Positions 12,583 to 25,800 of a stretch of 64,000 bases of DNA are shown piece after piece. The stretch covers positions 9,012,640 through 9,076,639 of the forward strand of contig NC_054084.1 of NCBI RefSeq assembly GCF_017562075.2, written 5' to 3'. The first letter of the stretch is position 1; every line of letters begins with the position of its first letter. This stretch comes from Anopheles merus. Taxonomy: Eukaryota; Arthropoda; Insecta; Diptera; Culicidae. The position numbers and the translations under genes were made by a program. The notes beneath the pieces were generated by a model. The model did no database searches. It saw only the letters and a list, made by a program, of their open reading frames with translations, and was not told the DNA's origin.

Positions 12583-13429
12583 GCAAGTGACGGGGTATGA
12601 CGCGGTTTAGCTGCATTAAAATTCATGCAGTCGAGTCGTGTCACTACTTACGTGGGTCGCGTCGGTTACACGTCTTGAAGTTTGCTATTATTGATCGATT
12701 GTTTATGTGTTCAACAATGCTCAACTTTATACATCAGCATAATTATAATTTTTAAGCGCTCTTCGCCGTGTTGATGTTGATTAACGACGTTGGTAAAGCT
12801 GCTTCACATCTCCAACCTTCCTTACGATGAACTTCGCATTGGTTTGACCTTAACATCTTCGTGCTGTTTATTTCTCATCAATGCAGACCGAAAGGCCTTC
12901 AGACAGGAGTTTGTTTTGATTAGCCAGTTGTTGTCTGGGGCCTTTGTTTAGCCAGCGTTTAGCGAGAATAATCGTGCCCAAAAGTGTACACCGGCAGCTA
13001 CGCGCCCACTCCAGACTGTATTCTTGGAATTCGTTAAATATTCCGCACCACTGCAATCTGCCGTAGGATTTTCACGTTAAAAAAATAACGTACGCCAACA
13101 GTATACAACTTCAGGTTCAGTAGCACGGTTTTTCCTACCAATGAAGACTCATAAAAGGGAAAAGGAAAAACATCGCATTTGCAAAATGGAACACACAAAC
13201 ACAACGATGAAAACAGATAACAGTCCCTAATGTGCAATATTTATGCTCTGCTAACGACTTATCCGATCTAATCCATCAAGTCTCGGTTCAACAAATTTAG
13301 AAAGTGTGATAACCGTACCACACACACGCACAGCTTGTAGCCAGAGCGTCAAACGTAAAAACCCATTATGGGTTTCACACGAATTATTTCTGGCGAATGC
13401 TAGCCGCGAAAGTAATGTTTGCGCCCGAG

Positions 13430-13530
13430 CGTATGTTTATGCAAATGTAATCAACGGCAAACATTAGGCGCTAATGGCACCCCCATTCACCCACGGGTAT
13501 GCCGTTCAAAATTATAATCGATTAATCGAA
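13430..13530. promoter_or_regulatory. Candidate regulatory patch with octamer and TAATCGATTA
   Basis: Within 100 bp there is an exact POU octamer (ATGCAAAT, 13439-13446), several TAAT cores and the 10-bp palindrome TAATCGATTA (13515-13524), which fits the class of paired homeodomain half-sites. Such short motifs are common in AT-rich DNA, so this is only a weak candidate enhancer. Confidence 0.25.
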
Positions 13531-16446
13531 CGCAATTTTCGACAACCTTTAATAGCGCACCAGCAACGGCATTGCGCACGAGCTCGAAGAGATTATTTGA
13601 AGTTTTTTGAGTGTGAGCACTGTACTTACATTTGAGGAAATGAATAGGTAGCATTCAAAAGGATAAGAATGTTACTTGTGTTTGCGGTTGCTTGCTCCAT
13701 TACCTGCTCTTTGTATTGCACACATCGCCAAATACTTCTCTAATGATTGTAGCGCTACTCATGCGTAACCTACCCCTCCAACAACGCGCTCGCTTCTACG
13801 CAAATGTTGACATTTTCCACCATCCTAATCAATATTGCTTTTATTATATTATTATTTTCTTTACCTCCTCCCCGCGGCAAACCTCGAGGTGAGCGAAGAC
13901 ATCCCACGACTGCGAAGCAACTTCAACCATTTCAGCTAACCAACTCCTTGCCTGTTAGCATTTTCTTTTTTACTTCAGCCACAGACGCATTCACCTCCTA
14001 ACGACTCTGTAATCACACCGACAAGGTTAAGGACAGAATGGCAGAATGTAACAAAACTGGCATCATGCTTCATGAAGGAAAGGTCCTTATTTCCTGCAGC
14101 TATTATGTTGAGTTATTCCTTTCCGTTCGAAAGGAGTTGTTAGCGTAATAGTAAGTGAACGTAAGAAAAAAAGCCTGACAGAATTGTAAGGAAATGGGAA
14201 CATGGAGCGGAGTTGTTTTTGCTCCGCTTTCACCGCAGGTTGTTATTCTTTTCTCCTGTTCGGTAGCTCGGTTCGGTTCTGCTGCTACCGCTGCTCCTTG
14301 TGGAGGGCCAAAGACAAAGATAAACAGCAAGTAATACGAGAAAACATGTTGGGAAATATTTATGTATGACGAAGTACTCGGGCGCTTAATGAAAGAGGAA
14401 AAAGCACTTTAGAAATGAGTAGACAGTGGAACAGATGGACCTCAAGCGAAATAGGCCTCAAGAAAGGAAAGTTTTAATGTTCAGAAATGGTGGCAACATA
14501 CGAAGAACTTAATATTCAATATGCGAAATTACAACATAGTAAGAGTAGCATATGTATTTATAAAAAATGTGACAATTTTGTCCATGATCTTCATTCAATC
14601 TACACGTAAGATTAACTACATTGATTTTCCTATCCAGGTATTTTAGAGATACGTAGAAACTAAGCTGTATGTTGTATACCTGCTACTTTAATCGGTCATA
14701 AGCAACTATTCATTATAACACCAACTGAATGGCCCCTTTTGAATGATTGAATGCACTGATGCCATCTACACAGTACATGGCGTCTCTCACACACATCACT
14801 ATCTCTGAAACGTTATCCCCTGATCGTGCGAAAGCCTCAACACATTCCGCATTCTATTTTTAATAGCCATCTGTGCATATAAGACATCCCCTGGCACCAT
14901 GCATTCAGGCTCATTCATGCGAGATTTTACGCAAATAACCACCTTCACCACCAACCAGGGAAGCGCAGGGATGGCTAGACTGACGTTGGTGACAAATTGA
15001 AACCACCTACCTGACGTTGCAGCGTCAATGGAACGTCCTGAAAGGCGGGGAGTAAGCCCCATCATTCAGTGTATGCATTTTATCGCTCCTCTGTCTTGTG
15101 GTTGACGTTATTCTTTCTAAAGGGCTCTTCTTGTTTTTTCTTCCATCCGCTGCATTTCTACGAGACAGCTCTTGCCGGTATTCATATCGTGAGGATGTAT
15201 TCATTCGATCAACATCTTTGTAAACACGTTCGTTAACAACCGGCGAGTGGGTGTCCGTGGGCGATTGGTCTATGCACTTCGACGGAGAAAGGATGGCAGT
15301 AACATTGAACATTGAAGAATGACAGTGACAAGGGAAGTGGTAGGAGCTCGAGAGCGGAAGGCAGGCTTAAGCTTATCGTTCGATAGTGCCTCAAGAAAAC
15401 TGAACACCATGTGCACAGTTTGTTGGAAAAAGGCATTACAATGGGGTCTCAGTTTGCATGTCCAAGAAGTAGTGGCATTCACGCAGAGATAGGACACGCT
15501 CTATCTCTATGTTGTGATGGAAAGTTTGTGTAAAAAGTGAAATATGAACAGTTCCTTTAGAGATCGGCTGCGTTCGATATCTCCTTTAGGCTCTTTGCTT
15601 CGTGTACGTGAGCTCAATACAAGAGAAGCGCCTCAGACTGCCAGGGCACAGATTTCCTTGCTGTGGGACAAATGAAGAAGAAGGTCGTTGTTATTGATGT
15701 TGTTGTGTGACGAACCAGTAGAAGTAAAGTCTGAACCAGACTACACAAGATGACATTGTTTGCGTAGATGTCACGACGAGTACTTGCATGGCGTGACAGA
15801 GAGATGAATTGCACTCTATTTATGTTTGCCTCTTGGTATGCAAATACAGGTGCTGTAAATTTGCAAAACAAATTTTCTTGAGACAGTCAGTACCTGTATC
15901 GTTCATATTAAAGCCATAACACAGACATTTTAACGAAACGTATCGAATCCCGGCACCCAGGGCTCGAAATTCTAGAAGCATAATTATACTTCCAGCGAAA
16001 CATCAACCTCGAACAGCTCGGAGTATTGTCTGCTTGCAGGAATAATCATTTCCTTTTTCTCGGAAAACCTTCCACTGACCTTGCTCCGTATGCTTGGAAT
16101 CAAACAACAAGCCGCAACAATCACCAATGATAAGTCATTAGCATAAAAATGTATCATAAAGACATAATGGGAATGTAATCTTGCTTTACGATTATCTAAT
16201 GACTTTCCATGCTGCCGGGACCTTGGGCAACCCGCCGAATCATACCGAAGAATGATATGCCATGGAATGGAATGAGTCGGCACGTCTGGATATTGATTGT
16301 GTTTCATGTTTGTTCTATGCTCGTCCGTGCGTCTATGGCACGGTTTGATGTTGGGATTTCTCGTCTAGCTTTGCTTGTGTGTGAAAAGAAATGTTTCATT
16401 TGATGGACCATCGTGCACAACCTTTACCTGTTTAGATCCACACTTT

Positions 16447-16467
16447 GATGATGATGATGATGATGAT
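16447..16467. repeat. Microsatellite (GAT)7
   Basis: Seven perfect GAT units. Reverse frames reading HHHHHH or IIIIII through it are repeat artefacts. Confidence 0.95.
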
Positions 16468-19400
16468 GGTCATTTGCCTGCCCAGAAGTGACTTTAAAGG
16501 GCAGACAAAAGGAATCCCCATCATCAGCGCTATTCCAATGACTTGTCGATGATTGGCGAGAAAAACTGCTACAAATCCCCAGACAAACAAACCGGCGTCC
16601 AGCATTGTATGGGGGTAAGGGCAAAAGAAGGTTTTGTCACCGCAGTTACCACCGTGTTCCACCACGGTTCCCTGCGGACGCAATTCGGTGGGACCGAAAA
16701 TAAATCACAAACACGCAACCTGAATTATTAGCGTGCTGCGTTTTTCGATCATTCCTTTGCAGCAGTTTGTTGTGCCGTTTCACTCACTCGTTCCAGTAAG
16801 AGTAGAATGAGAGGAATGTGTTTACCTTCTTACGAAAGAAAAATGATTTGAAAGATTCAGTTTTTCACGTACTGCATTACTCACGACCAGGCGGCTCGCT
16901 TTTCGGAGGTAGAGGGGCGAAACTTTTCATCGCAAACTAATGGAACATAACAACTCATGTAATTTGCATAACTGCTGATCGTTACACTTGCCTTGCCACA
17001 GTTGATTACACGTAGCTGACAACAAACTTATTTTACTATTTCTGTGATAAACAGTGATGACTACCCGTATCTTCCAAGTAAATAGAGCGGAAATACCTCC
17101 ACGCATCGGTATGTAACACTATTTGCGCGTTTGGCGTGCGAAACGCTCCGTTCAATCGCTTCCATCCGAGTCAACTCTAATCAGCGCCAATTTATCATCC
17201 TTTCGACACCATCGCAAACTTTCAAACAAAATTTGACGAAATTAACACCCACACTCCACTCCACCGCCCCATCTTACAGTCTGTTGTTATGTTTCGGCGT
17301 CGAGTTAAGGTTGATGAAAAGCAATTATTATCCGTCAACCACAACCACCGCTATCGAAGTGAGGGCGAAGCAAACAGTAGTGGTACATCCGGCAGGAGGA
17401 AGTTGTTTAAAACTTGTCCTTATGTTGCTTGCCGATAATCGACCAAAAAGTATTTTTGTGGGCTTTGTAACGCAGCCTTTGAGCTTTTGAACTTTCCTAG
17501 TTAAGCTATCCGGTTGTGGAGGAATGTTATTGCTCTTCGGTGTGATAAGGTGTGCTTACTGTTTGGCTTATATTTGTTTGTGCAACGAAACTTTTCCTTA
17601 TGTAAGTGTTATAAGCATTTAATTTTAATGTTATTTCTTTTCCAGCGTCCTGTATTGTTTCCCACCTCACACATGCTGCAGCAGTTTTGTCATTGTTTAA
17701 TCGCAACATTCAATTTTGGATCCCTTCCCTTTCATCAAACGCTATCAGATAGATTGTATCATTAGTGGAGTGGGAGCAATCTCCTTTTTATCTTGTTTTC
17801 ATAATGGCACCCTACCAGTCGACTGACAGCAGGTGCTCCAGGTCGAGCTTAGTTCGGAAAAGGTTCAGCCCAGCATGCGGGCATGCCAAGAACCGTTGCC
17901 GTACCAGAATCGTACGGAAAGGTTTTGTGGAAAGCTCAGATCTTCTGCACCACAGCAGCAGCAGCAGCACCACCACTCTCACAACAAAGCACCCATGCTC
18001 TATACCAGGTAATATGTCATCGTTATTCATTGTCCACCTTCACTGCTGATGTTGGTTTCTGTCTGCTGATGTTATTTCTGGACGTCGAAAGCGCCGTCGA
18101 CAGCGCACCGAACGAACATGGTTGAAGCAGCGCGAGCGAGCACAACCGCTGCCGAAACCGCTGCTGCTGCTGCTGGAAGATAAAATTTATGGCTCTGCTT
18201 GCCTCCGTGTTCGCTTAGATGGACAAAGCGCGATAGAAAATGAAAGCGGGATGAAAGAAAATGCTTATGATATGATTTATGAGTGACGTTCGGTGTAATT
18301 GTTCATATTTTATGCCACTTTTTTGCCGCAATATATGCACCATCCGGTGAAATATGTAGGTGAAAAGTAAGAGTTTAAAGTGCACTTTCAGAAGTAAATT
18401 GAGAAAAGCGTATAAATAATATAAAATATTAATGGAAACCAACAATACAAGGGTCTTATTGGTCTAAAATGCCATTCTAAGCTATTGATCAAATGTCAAA
18501 TCACACTGGCAGGCCTGTCCCAATCAAAATTATTTTTGACCCTCGTGAACTCAAAAACACATCACTGTCTTGCAAAAGATTGTATTGTTGCTTTTTTCAA
18601 GTTTTCTCCCTTTTTTGTCGGGCAATAGACCCTTGTCAACCGAATCAGGACGACACAATTTGTGTTTGTAGTGTTTTTCTTGCCTTCCTCGCCAAAACAT
18701 ACCTCGTAAAACGGTCCACTTGGCGGCCGTGTGTGCCCAACACGAGGTCCAACGCAGGACTTTTCCTCCTTTTGCCCAGCATTATTTTTCCCCAATGTTT
18801 TCATTCCACATTAACCCTTTGTTCCGTTGGTGTGTGCTGTGTACTTTTAAAGATCCGCATCGCTGTTGCCCGCAACACAGCTGGCCACGTGCATACACCG
18901 CCGAACCGGTCTCATTTGCTTCGCAAGGTACAAAATTAACCTCATGAAAACTCCATCAATTTCCCAATTGGTTTCGACCCAGCTACGCCCGATGAAATAA
19001 TGATGCAGATGAGGTAGATTGTTTTTCAGTCCCCAAACCAGAGAAGAAAAAAACAAAACTCCAGATTTTCCTAACTGCTGGGCCATCGCCCACCAAACAA
19101 GACAACACTTGTACGCACGTGTGTTCAAAAGGGGAGAGTATTTTCCCAGAAACATAACACGGAAAAAAAACAAAAGATACAACTTCCGCACATAATGAGG
19201 AAAAAATATAGGATGATCCGGAGCGTTGTAAGCCGAACGCGAAGCGAGCATCAAAAACGGTGTTGGAAAAAAAATACAAACCAGCCGTAATAGGGTCAAT
19301 TAGGATCCGTGTTGCTTTCTCACCAACCGGGAGGTGAATGAACACGTACTGCGAGGGGGTTTCATACCACCCGTAGCATTGTTTTTGTTACACTTATTAT

Positions 19401-19799
19401 CGTATCAAATTAATTATAAATTAAACGGCCACAGCAGCAGTGTGATTTGTTTGCGTGGTTAAAGAAACAGAAAAAGGAGCTATAGGTTGATGTAAAACGG
19501 TTGCATGTTTTGTTCGTTGTCTCAAAAAATCTGTAAATTTGCATATTAATTATGGGCAAGTTTATTCCACTCCATCATAACGATGTATTGATCAAGCTTC
19601 GTCGAGCTTTATTGTGTAAACACCCATTCTGCGCTATAAACGCTTTAGAGTAATAAATACCACTCCTCTTAAATGCAAACACAAGAACCAATCATAGTCC
19701 ATAAAACTGAAGGAAAATGCTCATTTCATCATCCATCCTGCAGGTCAGACGGCGAAAGTACTGCCCTTTAAACTAGTTTTATACAACCTTCGGTTTATG

Positions 19800-19854
19800 G
19801 CTAGCCTGCAAGGCTAGCTCATCGCCACCACTCATCGAATCGACATCGAGTGGT
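19800..19854. repeat. Two adjacent small stem-loops
   Basis: GCTAGCC (19800-19806) and GGCTAGC (19812-19818) form a perfect 7-bp stem with a 5-nt loop. ACCACTC (19827-19833) and GAGTGGT (19848-19854) form a second 7-bp stem about 8 bp further on, with a TCGA-containing loop. No TSD or flanking repeat is seen. Function is unknown and chance is possible. Confidence 0.4.
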
Positions 19855-22800
19855 CTGTTATGGGAAATTAATTCAAACTCCTTCTATCCACGAACCTCAG
19901 CTTAGCTCATCCTTGTTTCCTTTCCATGCAAAACAGAACAAAAACAAAACAAAACTTTACGACTGCGAATGAAAGAGTGAGTGAAAGTTCCGGTCGGTGT
20001 TGCCTCCCCCCCCCCCGCCCCCATGTCAAACGAACACAACATGGCGGTGGGTACCGTTGGGTCTGTGGAATAGGGCTTCATGAAAAGAAAAATGATTACC
20101 CCACTCTCTATCCTCTATCTCAAGTGCGAGCCTCAAATGAACCGAAACACAGCCCGAACCGGCATGAAAACTGTGTGCTCAGTTAAGGGTGGCCCCCAGC
20201 ATAGGGTAGGCCTGCCGCCCAGTTCTAAGCTGTTTCCTAATCTCTCAAAGGACTTAAAACGGACTGCGGAAAATTAGGCAACATACTACCCAGATTGCCG
20301 TTGAAAGGAGGTGCTTATGACAAAATAATGCTATTTTATCACGATTTCGGTGTGTTTCTGGAAGGTGCTTCAGGTACGGTAGTAGAGACAGGCATATGGT
20401 TATGGTTATGGATATGTCTGCATTGCTTAACGTGATAGTCTGCTTCGGACGGCTTGAAATGCACAAATTAGGTCTGCTTAGATAATTTCTACCGTATTTG
20501 CTGTTAAATTTATCAGTTTAAGGGTTTATTTGCAGCTTCTCGCATTATTATTATAAAATTTCTTGGATCATCATTGATACTAGAATATAACATGTTAAAA
20601 TAAATTTCCCAGAATATCATAGTTTCACGGCCACAACAATGTTTCTGGCATTCAAAATATCCATTTCTAATAAATAGGCAGCGGAAAGTTTCAGGAATTT
20701 TACCCAATATTTCTTTAGAAAAAAGGACCAACCAATATTTGCTCATCCAAAGTGTTTTGCTTCTGCAATCTATATTTGTAGAATTTCCATATTGAAACCT
20801 ACACCTTCAAGAGAGAAGCCCAAACAATTTGAAGAAATCTTTTTTTTCCACACATTATGCCTTAGAGCATGGCAGTTTATTTATCACGTCCAGCGATGTT
20901 TATTGTTGGTCACCAAGGATCTCTAAATCCAAGAAAATGGCATCAGCCTTGCATAAATTCTCATGGAAGAGATATTTAAACGTAAGCAAGCGATCAAGAT
21001 TTTAGCTAGTCAGCTTTTCACAAGTTTACTTAAGCGTACCTTATGTCCTAGTATTCCAATAATTTCTCTCTTGAAATCAACTATGAAACTTTACAAAATC
21101 TTGATCAAAATCCCGATAAAATGTACGTAGCAAAGCGTGCTAGAAAAACATTCCGTTTCCAGTGGATTATTATGTTTTCCCCCATGCCTAGCAGGGTCAA
21201 AGTATCCGTCTCAAACGGAGGCGTATTGTGGCTGAATAATTTCACACCACACTCTTCTTTCTTCTACAGTTCTTCCTCCGGTTCTCTCTCCTACAATTGA
21301 CTCTCCTGCATTGACGAAACCATGCAACCGTATGATTCGCGTAATCCTTTGGAATATCGAGCGCGACGTGGTGAAGAAAAAATCCCAACCCGTGCGAACA
21401 ATTTGCTTCACCTGTCAAAGAGCTCGCTTCAACCGCACTACTCACTAACTGGTCGTCGCTGCCATTGACGGTTAATGACGGGTTCGGCGGGGAATGAAAG
21501 TGTCGCACAGTGTGATTTCTCTAGCTCTATTTCTTCTACCTCTCCCTCAGCAAACAAGCAAACCCCTTAGAGGAACCCTCCGAGCAACTAAATCAATCAC
21601 TCAGGGAAGGTTCAACGTTGTCTCCGTGCACCGACCACAACCAACCACGCGGGCGTATTCCATCGGACTGATTCGAAAGGTTACCGCGGAGCGCAAGGAA
21701 ACGTTTTGAGAAGGATCCGGCCACTCGGAAGGTGCTGTGTTTTGCTCTCAGTTTCATCGATTTCAAAGCGAAGGCACGAAAGGATGAATGCCTTCGTGTT
21801 GGAGATGCTCTCAGCTGTTCCACTGCTCGGAATGAACCGAATGGGTTCGTCGATTTGAAAGGTTCATCGTTGGGTTGTAGTGACAGTTGAGTAGTGAATG
21901 AGCATGGGATGAACGTGTAATGCAACGATGAATTTCGAAATGAACACACAAAAAGAGCAAATCTAAGCCATACACAGGAAAAGCAACAAATCTAAGTTGG
22001 AGTGTTTTTGTCATATAACAAAATACTTCCAGACATCTAAACAGTTTCCAAGAACCCTTAACGACATCCAAATTTCTTCTCCAAGATCTTTAAAGAAGAT
22101 GTTTCAGATATTGTATTATTATTCAACCGTTTACATACTCTCATAGCGCTATCAGTCTATCACCAGCAGCAGGTGGTTCGATCATCTTGTTTAAGTTATG
22201 CATAAATAATGGGCTGTCTTCGATATCATTTCCAACCAGCCTGTGCCTTGCAGCAAACTGCTGAAAATTGCGTTTGGTGCTTCATCTTGATTGGGCTTGA
22301 TGCGGTGCTGGAAATTTACCAACCAACCAACAACAAAAAAGAAGCAGACGGTAACAATCTCCGACTACTCGTACCGATGAAAGCCTTTGCTTTGCCTTCG
22401 CTCACTGACTAATCAACGAGACCCACAAACAACTGGAGCATGAAATTGCTTTCCGATGTTTTTCGGCAGCATTACAGCGTCTACCCAGCTTCAGTTCTTG
22501 GTAGCGTTAATGCAACGGTGTGCAAACGAGTACGCCAAGCCCCAGAGTCGAGGCCAACCGAAAAATAACAGGTAGAAAGCAAACGCACTTAACGAGTGGG
22601 TTGCACTTTCGGCTCAGAGGGTTTATTTATTCAATTTTCTAATACTTCAAGAGAGGAGCATGCTTATCATCGTTCGGTGCGTTGTAGAGGGAATGTTTTG
22701 AATCATGTGAAAGCAAAAGAACGTGTTTGTTTGCAAGGAGGAATGTTTTGAGGTCACAAGTCTTATCTTTTAGGAGCTTTTGATGCATATTTCTGGGATG

Positions 22801-25800
22801 ATATTATGGTGTTTTTTTCTTCGTTTACGCAGATTCTGAAATTAATCACCATTATTAAATGCATCTGTATCATAAATCTTATCTTACAGCTATGCATAAT
22901 TCCTGTCATGCTTGTATTTATCTCTATGATAATGCATCAAAAAGAAATCCATTCGTTGACTTACTCAGTGGCATTTTTTCAGCGCATTGCATGTGTCACA
23001 CAACATGAAGTGTCTCAAGCTGTTTCGTCGACTGACGTAATCTGTTCTGTGTTTTAATTCAAAACTGTTTTGAACAGGTCCGTGTCGCGTATAATGATTA
23101 CATCCCAGAATGTCTAAACCGCCCGGAAGTATTTTCCAGCATTTATTTCGCCCTTAAAATGCAACCCTCATCACTGCACGTGATCGGCCAACACTTTCTG
23201 TACAATAAGAAGCGATGCAAAACGGACAACGAAAAACTTGCACCATCATCTGGTGATGCATTTGTTGCAACACAGGGCAGTTGCAGGGCAGTGGTGATGA
23301 CATGGTTGATTTTAATCATTTTAAATTGCAAATTAGATTCGCAAGAGCTGGGGCGTGGATGTTTTTAGCACCTGTGGAGACAGTGGTGCCTTGGAGCAGG
23401 GAGGCACGAGCAGATGTTTAATTCAATTAACAGTAAACTAAGCCTTGAACTGATCTTCCACCTGCTCCATCTTGAACGATAATAATCCATCATGATCCAT
23501 ATGATTGGCAGCAAAGTTTATCATTCGTAACAACAGCAGGATCATTTTAAAACCGGGCTTCACCAAGACTGTCATTGGCAAAGTTTACGATACGCCCTTC
23601 TTTGCATTTTAATAAAAACCTTAACATCAACAATCAGCACGGCCGAATGCGAACGCAAGACCAACTTCACACCATCGCGGCGCCGTGTGCCGTGCATAAA
23701 AATGAGACAAGCTTGTCCAAGCTTGTAACACAGCTGGCTAAACGACGCTGGCTACCTGTCACCGATCTCCGCCCAATGGACGCACGTTTTCCAAGGCAAA
23801 TCATTTACATTTCGATGTTAACCATCGGCCATCGGCGTATCGGTAAGCGCGGCCAACCTCTGGGCGACGGCCACGGCGGCTTTTTGCAAACGATTTTCAA
23901 ACTGTATTTAATTACCATATTTCCATCCCTAATAAGGTGGGCGAGTAGGCCTAAAAATGGGAAGCAATCCAAGGGCTGACGTCCGATGGTACGATTTCCA
24001 CCTGTTGGATTTAATTTAACATATTTTTTCCCCCTGGCCATGGCCATAATATGGCACCAGTTTCAGGTAATAGAGGGGCAGACACAGAACTGACACCACT
24101 GCGGTTGACCAAGTTTCAAACGTAATTAAAATGATACCATAACGAAGCCAATAATTTAACCAGAGTCTTATGAATTCAAAAATCAGCTTACAGAAAAATC
24201 TTTCATTTGAATAATCATTTCCTAATTTTGTATATTTCTTTTTTTATTTAACTGCACAACATTTCCTTGATTTATATCAACCACTTAACATCTTTGTCCA
24301 GTTCGCTCCGTCGCAAATCCCTCACACGTTTACCCTCATCTCTGTGGCATTACTGTGCACTGAATCAGAATTGTGTTTTCTACCAAATTGAGGAAAAAGG
24401 ACAAGAAAACTCACGAACACACACACACACACACACACACACACCCACACATTCTTTGGGACTTTTCTTTTGCTTCCGTGCGGTCCCGTTTCGACCTTTA
24501 TCAGTGTCCCTTGAGTTGTACGCTCGACAGCTGCTAACAACTTCTAATCCCTTGATGTCCCTTGTGGCATGACCCGTCAAGTGAACATATGCTCGTTTCA
24601 TCTTCATCAATGCGCCCTTCCGGTGCGTCCTTGCGATAACGTATGTTTTATTGCGTTACATTTTCCAGCAAATAGAGCTTTGCTCGTTCTGCTCCATGCT
24701 TCCTTTGAAGATACAGAATCCAATCAAAATACCTTTCCGGTAATGTAATGTGCACATGTGTACGTGTTTGTGAGTGATAAGGAGAAGAGTAAGAGTTTCA
24801 AAAAGAAAGAGCGGGACACAAAGGGAGATTGCCGCACAATCGAGACTGAAAAGAACAGAAAAGACTGAACACTTAACAGTCCCATGTGACATGTGCTTGG
24901 AAGTTTAAAATTAGTTTCAAAAAATCCTTTTTAAATGAAAGTTCTCCGATTTCTCCATGAATAGATCAGAGTAGAAATCAAATTAACTTCAGAGATAAGG
25001 GCGAATCAATCCAATTCGCTTCATTTTTTTTTGTTTCACACAATAGACAACACTTTGATATCGAACGAGATAATTAACAGTATTATCAACCTCCAACGCG
25101 CACCCTGATAATCCAGGAATCGGTTACACCTTTGCGCCCTCATTTGCGCCTGCTCAGAGCAATCACGCGAGCATTCGCTAATTACATAGGCTTATCGAGT
25201 TTATTGATGTCAATCAATGCACTCGCCAATGGATATTCCCGGTGCGCTGTAGGGTAATTGTTTTTAAACAATCAACACTCGGGTGTACTTAAAAGAAATC
25301 AAATTGGCTCATAATCAATTATTCAATAACAAATCCGCGTTGGAACCGTTCCCTCGGGCCCATGCGTTTTGTCGTGTCCAGATGAAACACATTACAACGT
25401 GTTCATTAACTCAGTAATCTCGTAACATTCCCCTAACAGATTACACACTAACGGGTTAGGATGGATCAAACGAAAGGACTTTCTTTTTAGGGAATGTATC
25501 TTTGCACTGTGTTTTTGGTAAAACAAGCATTTGGACTTTCAAGCAATACGAGCGTAGGACGTCGGAAACGGTAATTAAACTGACAAAATGATGACGCTTT
25601 GATCATTCATAACATGTTTCCAGTTAAATCGGTATTAAATGTGACGATGCTAGAAGCATTTTTCATACACTTTCTGCTCATCTCAACGCATATTTCGATA
25701 AAAAAAATGGCTATGATCGCTCTATCGTTTCATGGATTGCTGTCAGATTTACATCACGCTTCGCTCTTACACACAAATATGTGCTTTTAATGTGAATAAT

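Larger units (their letters stand above)
12582..19798. other. Gene-free segment with homeodomain/POU-like patches
   Basis: No coding gene is recognised. A patch at about 13430-13530 carries an octamer ATGCAAAT (13439-13446) and the palindromic homeodomain site TAATCGATTA (13515-13524). A second AT-rich patch at about 19380-19560 includes ATTTGCAT directly abutting ATTAATTA (19537-19551). Simple repeats are (GAT)7 at 16447-16467, a CAG tract at 17953-17969 and (GCT)5 near 18162-18176. A short perfect hairpin (8-bp stem, 8-nt loop) lies at 15485-15508. The motifs are seen directly; regulatory function is inference. Confidence 0.45.

Noticed and set aside
17883..18125. CAG-repeat frames suggesting a polyQ/His-type transcription factor exon
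   Set aside because: Each frame through the CAG tract closes soon after it, and flanking residues show no conserved domain; a GTAATA donor-like sequence follows but no partner exon is seen.
18847..19299. 150-codon open frame, minus strand
   Set aside because: Phe-rich translation of A-rich DNA, overlapped by another frame of similar length; no domain.
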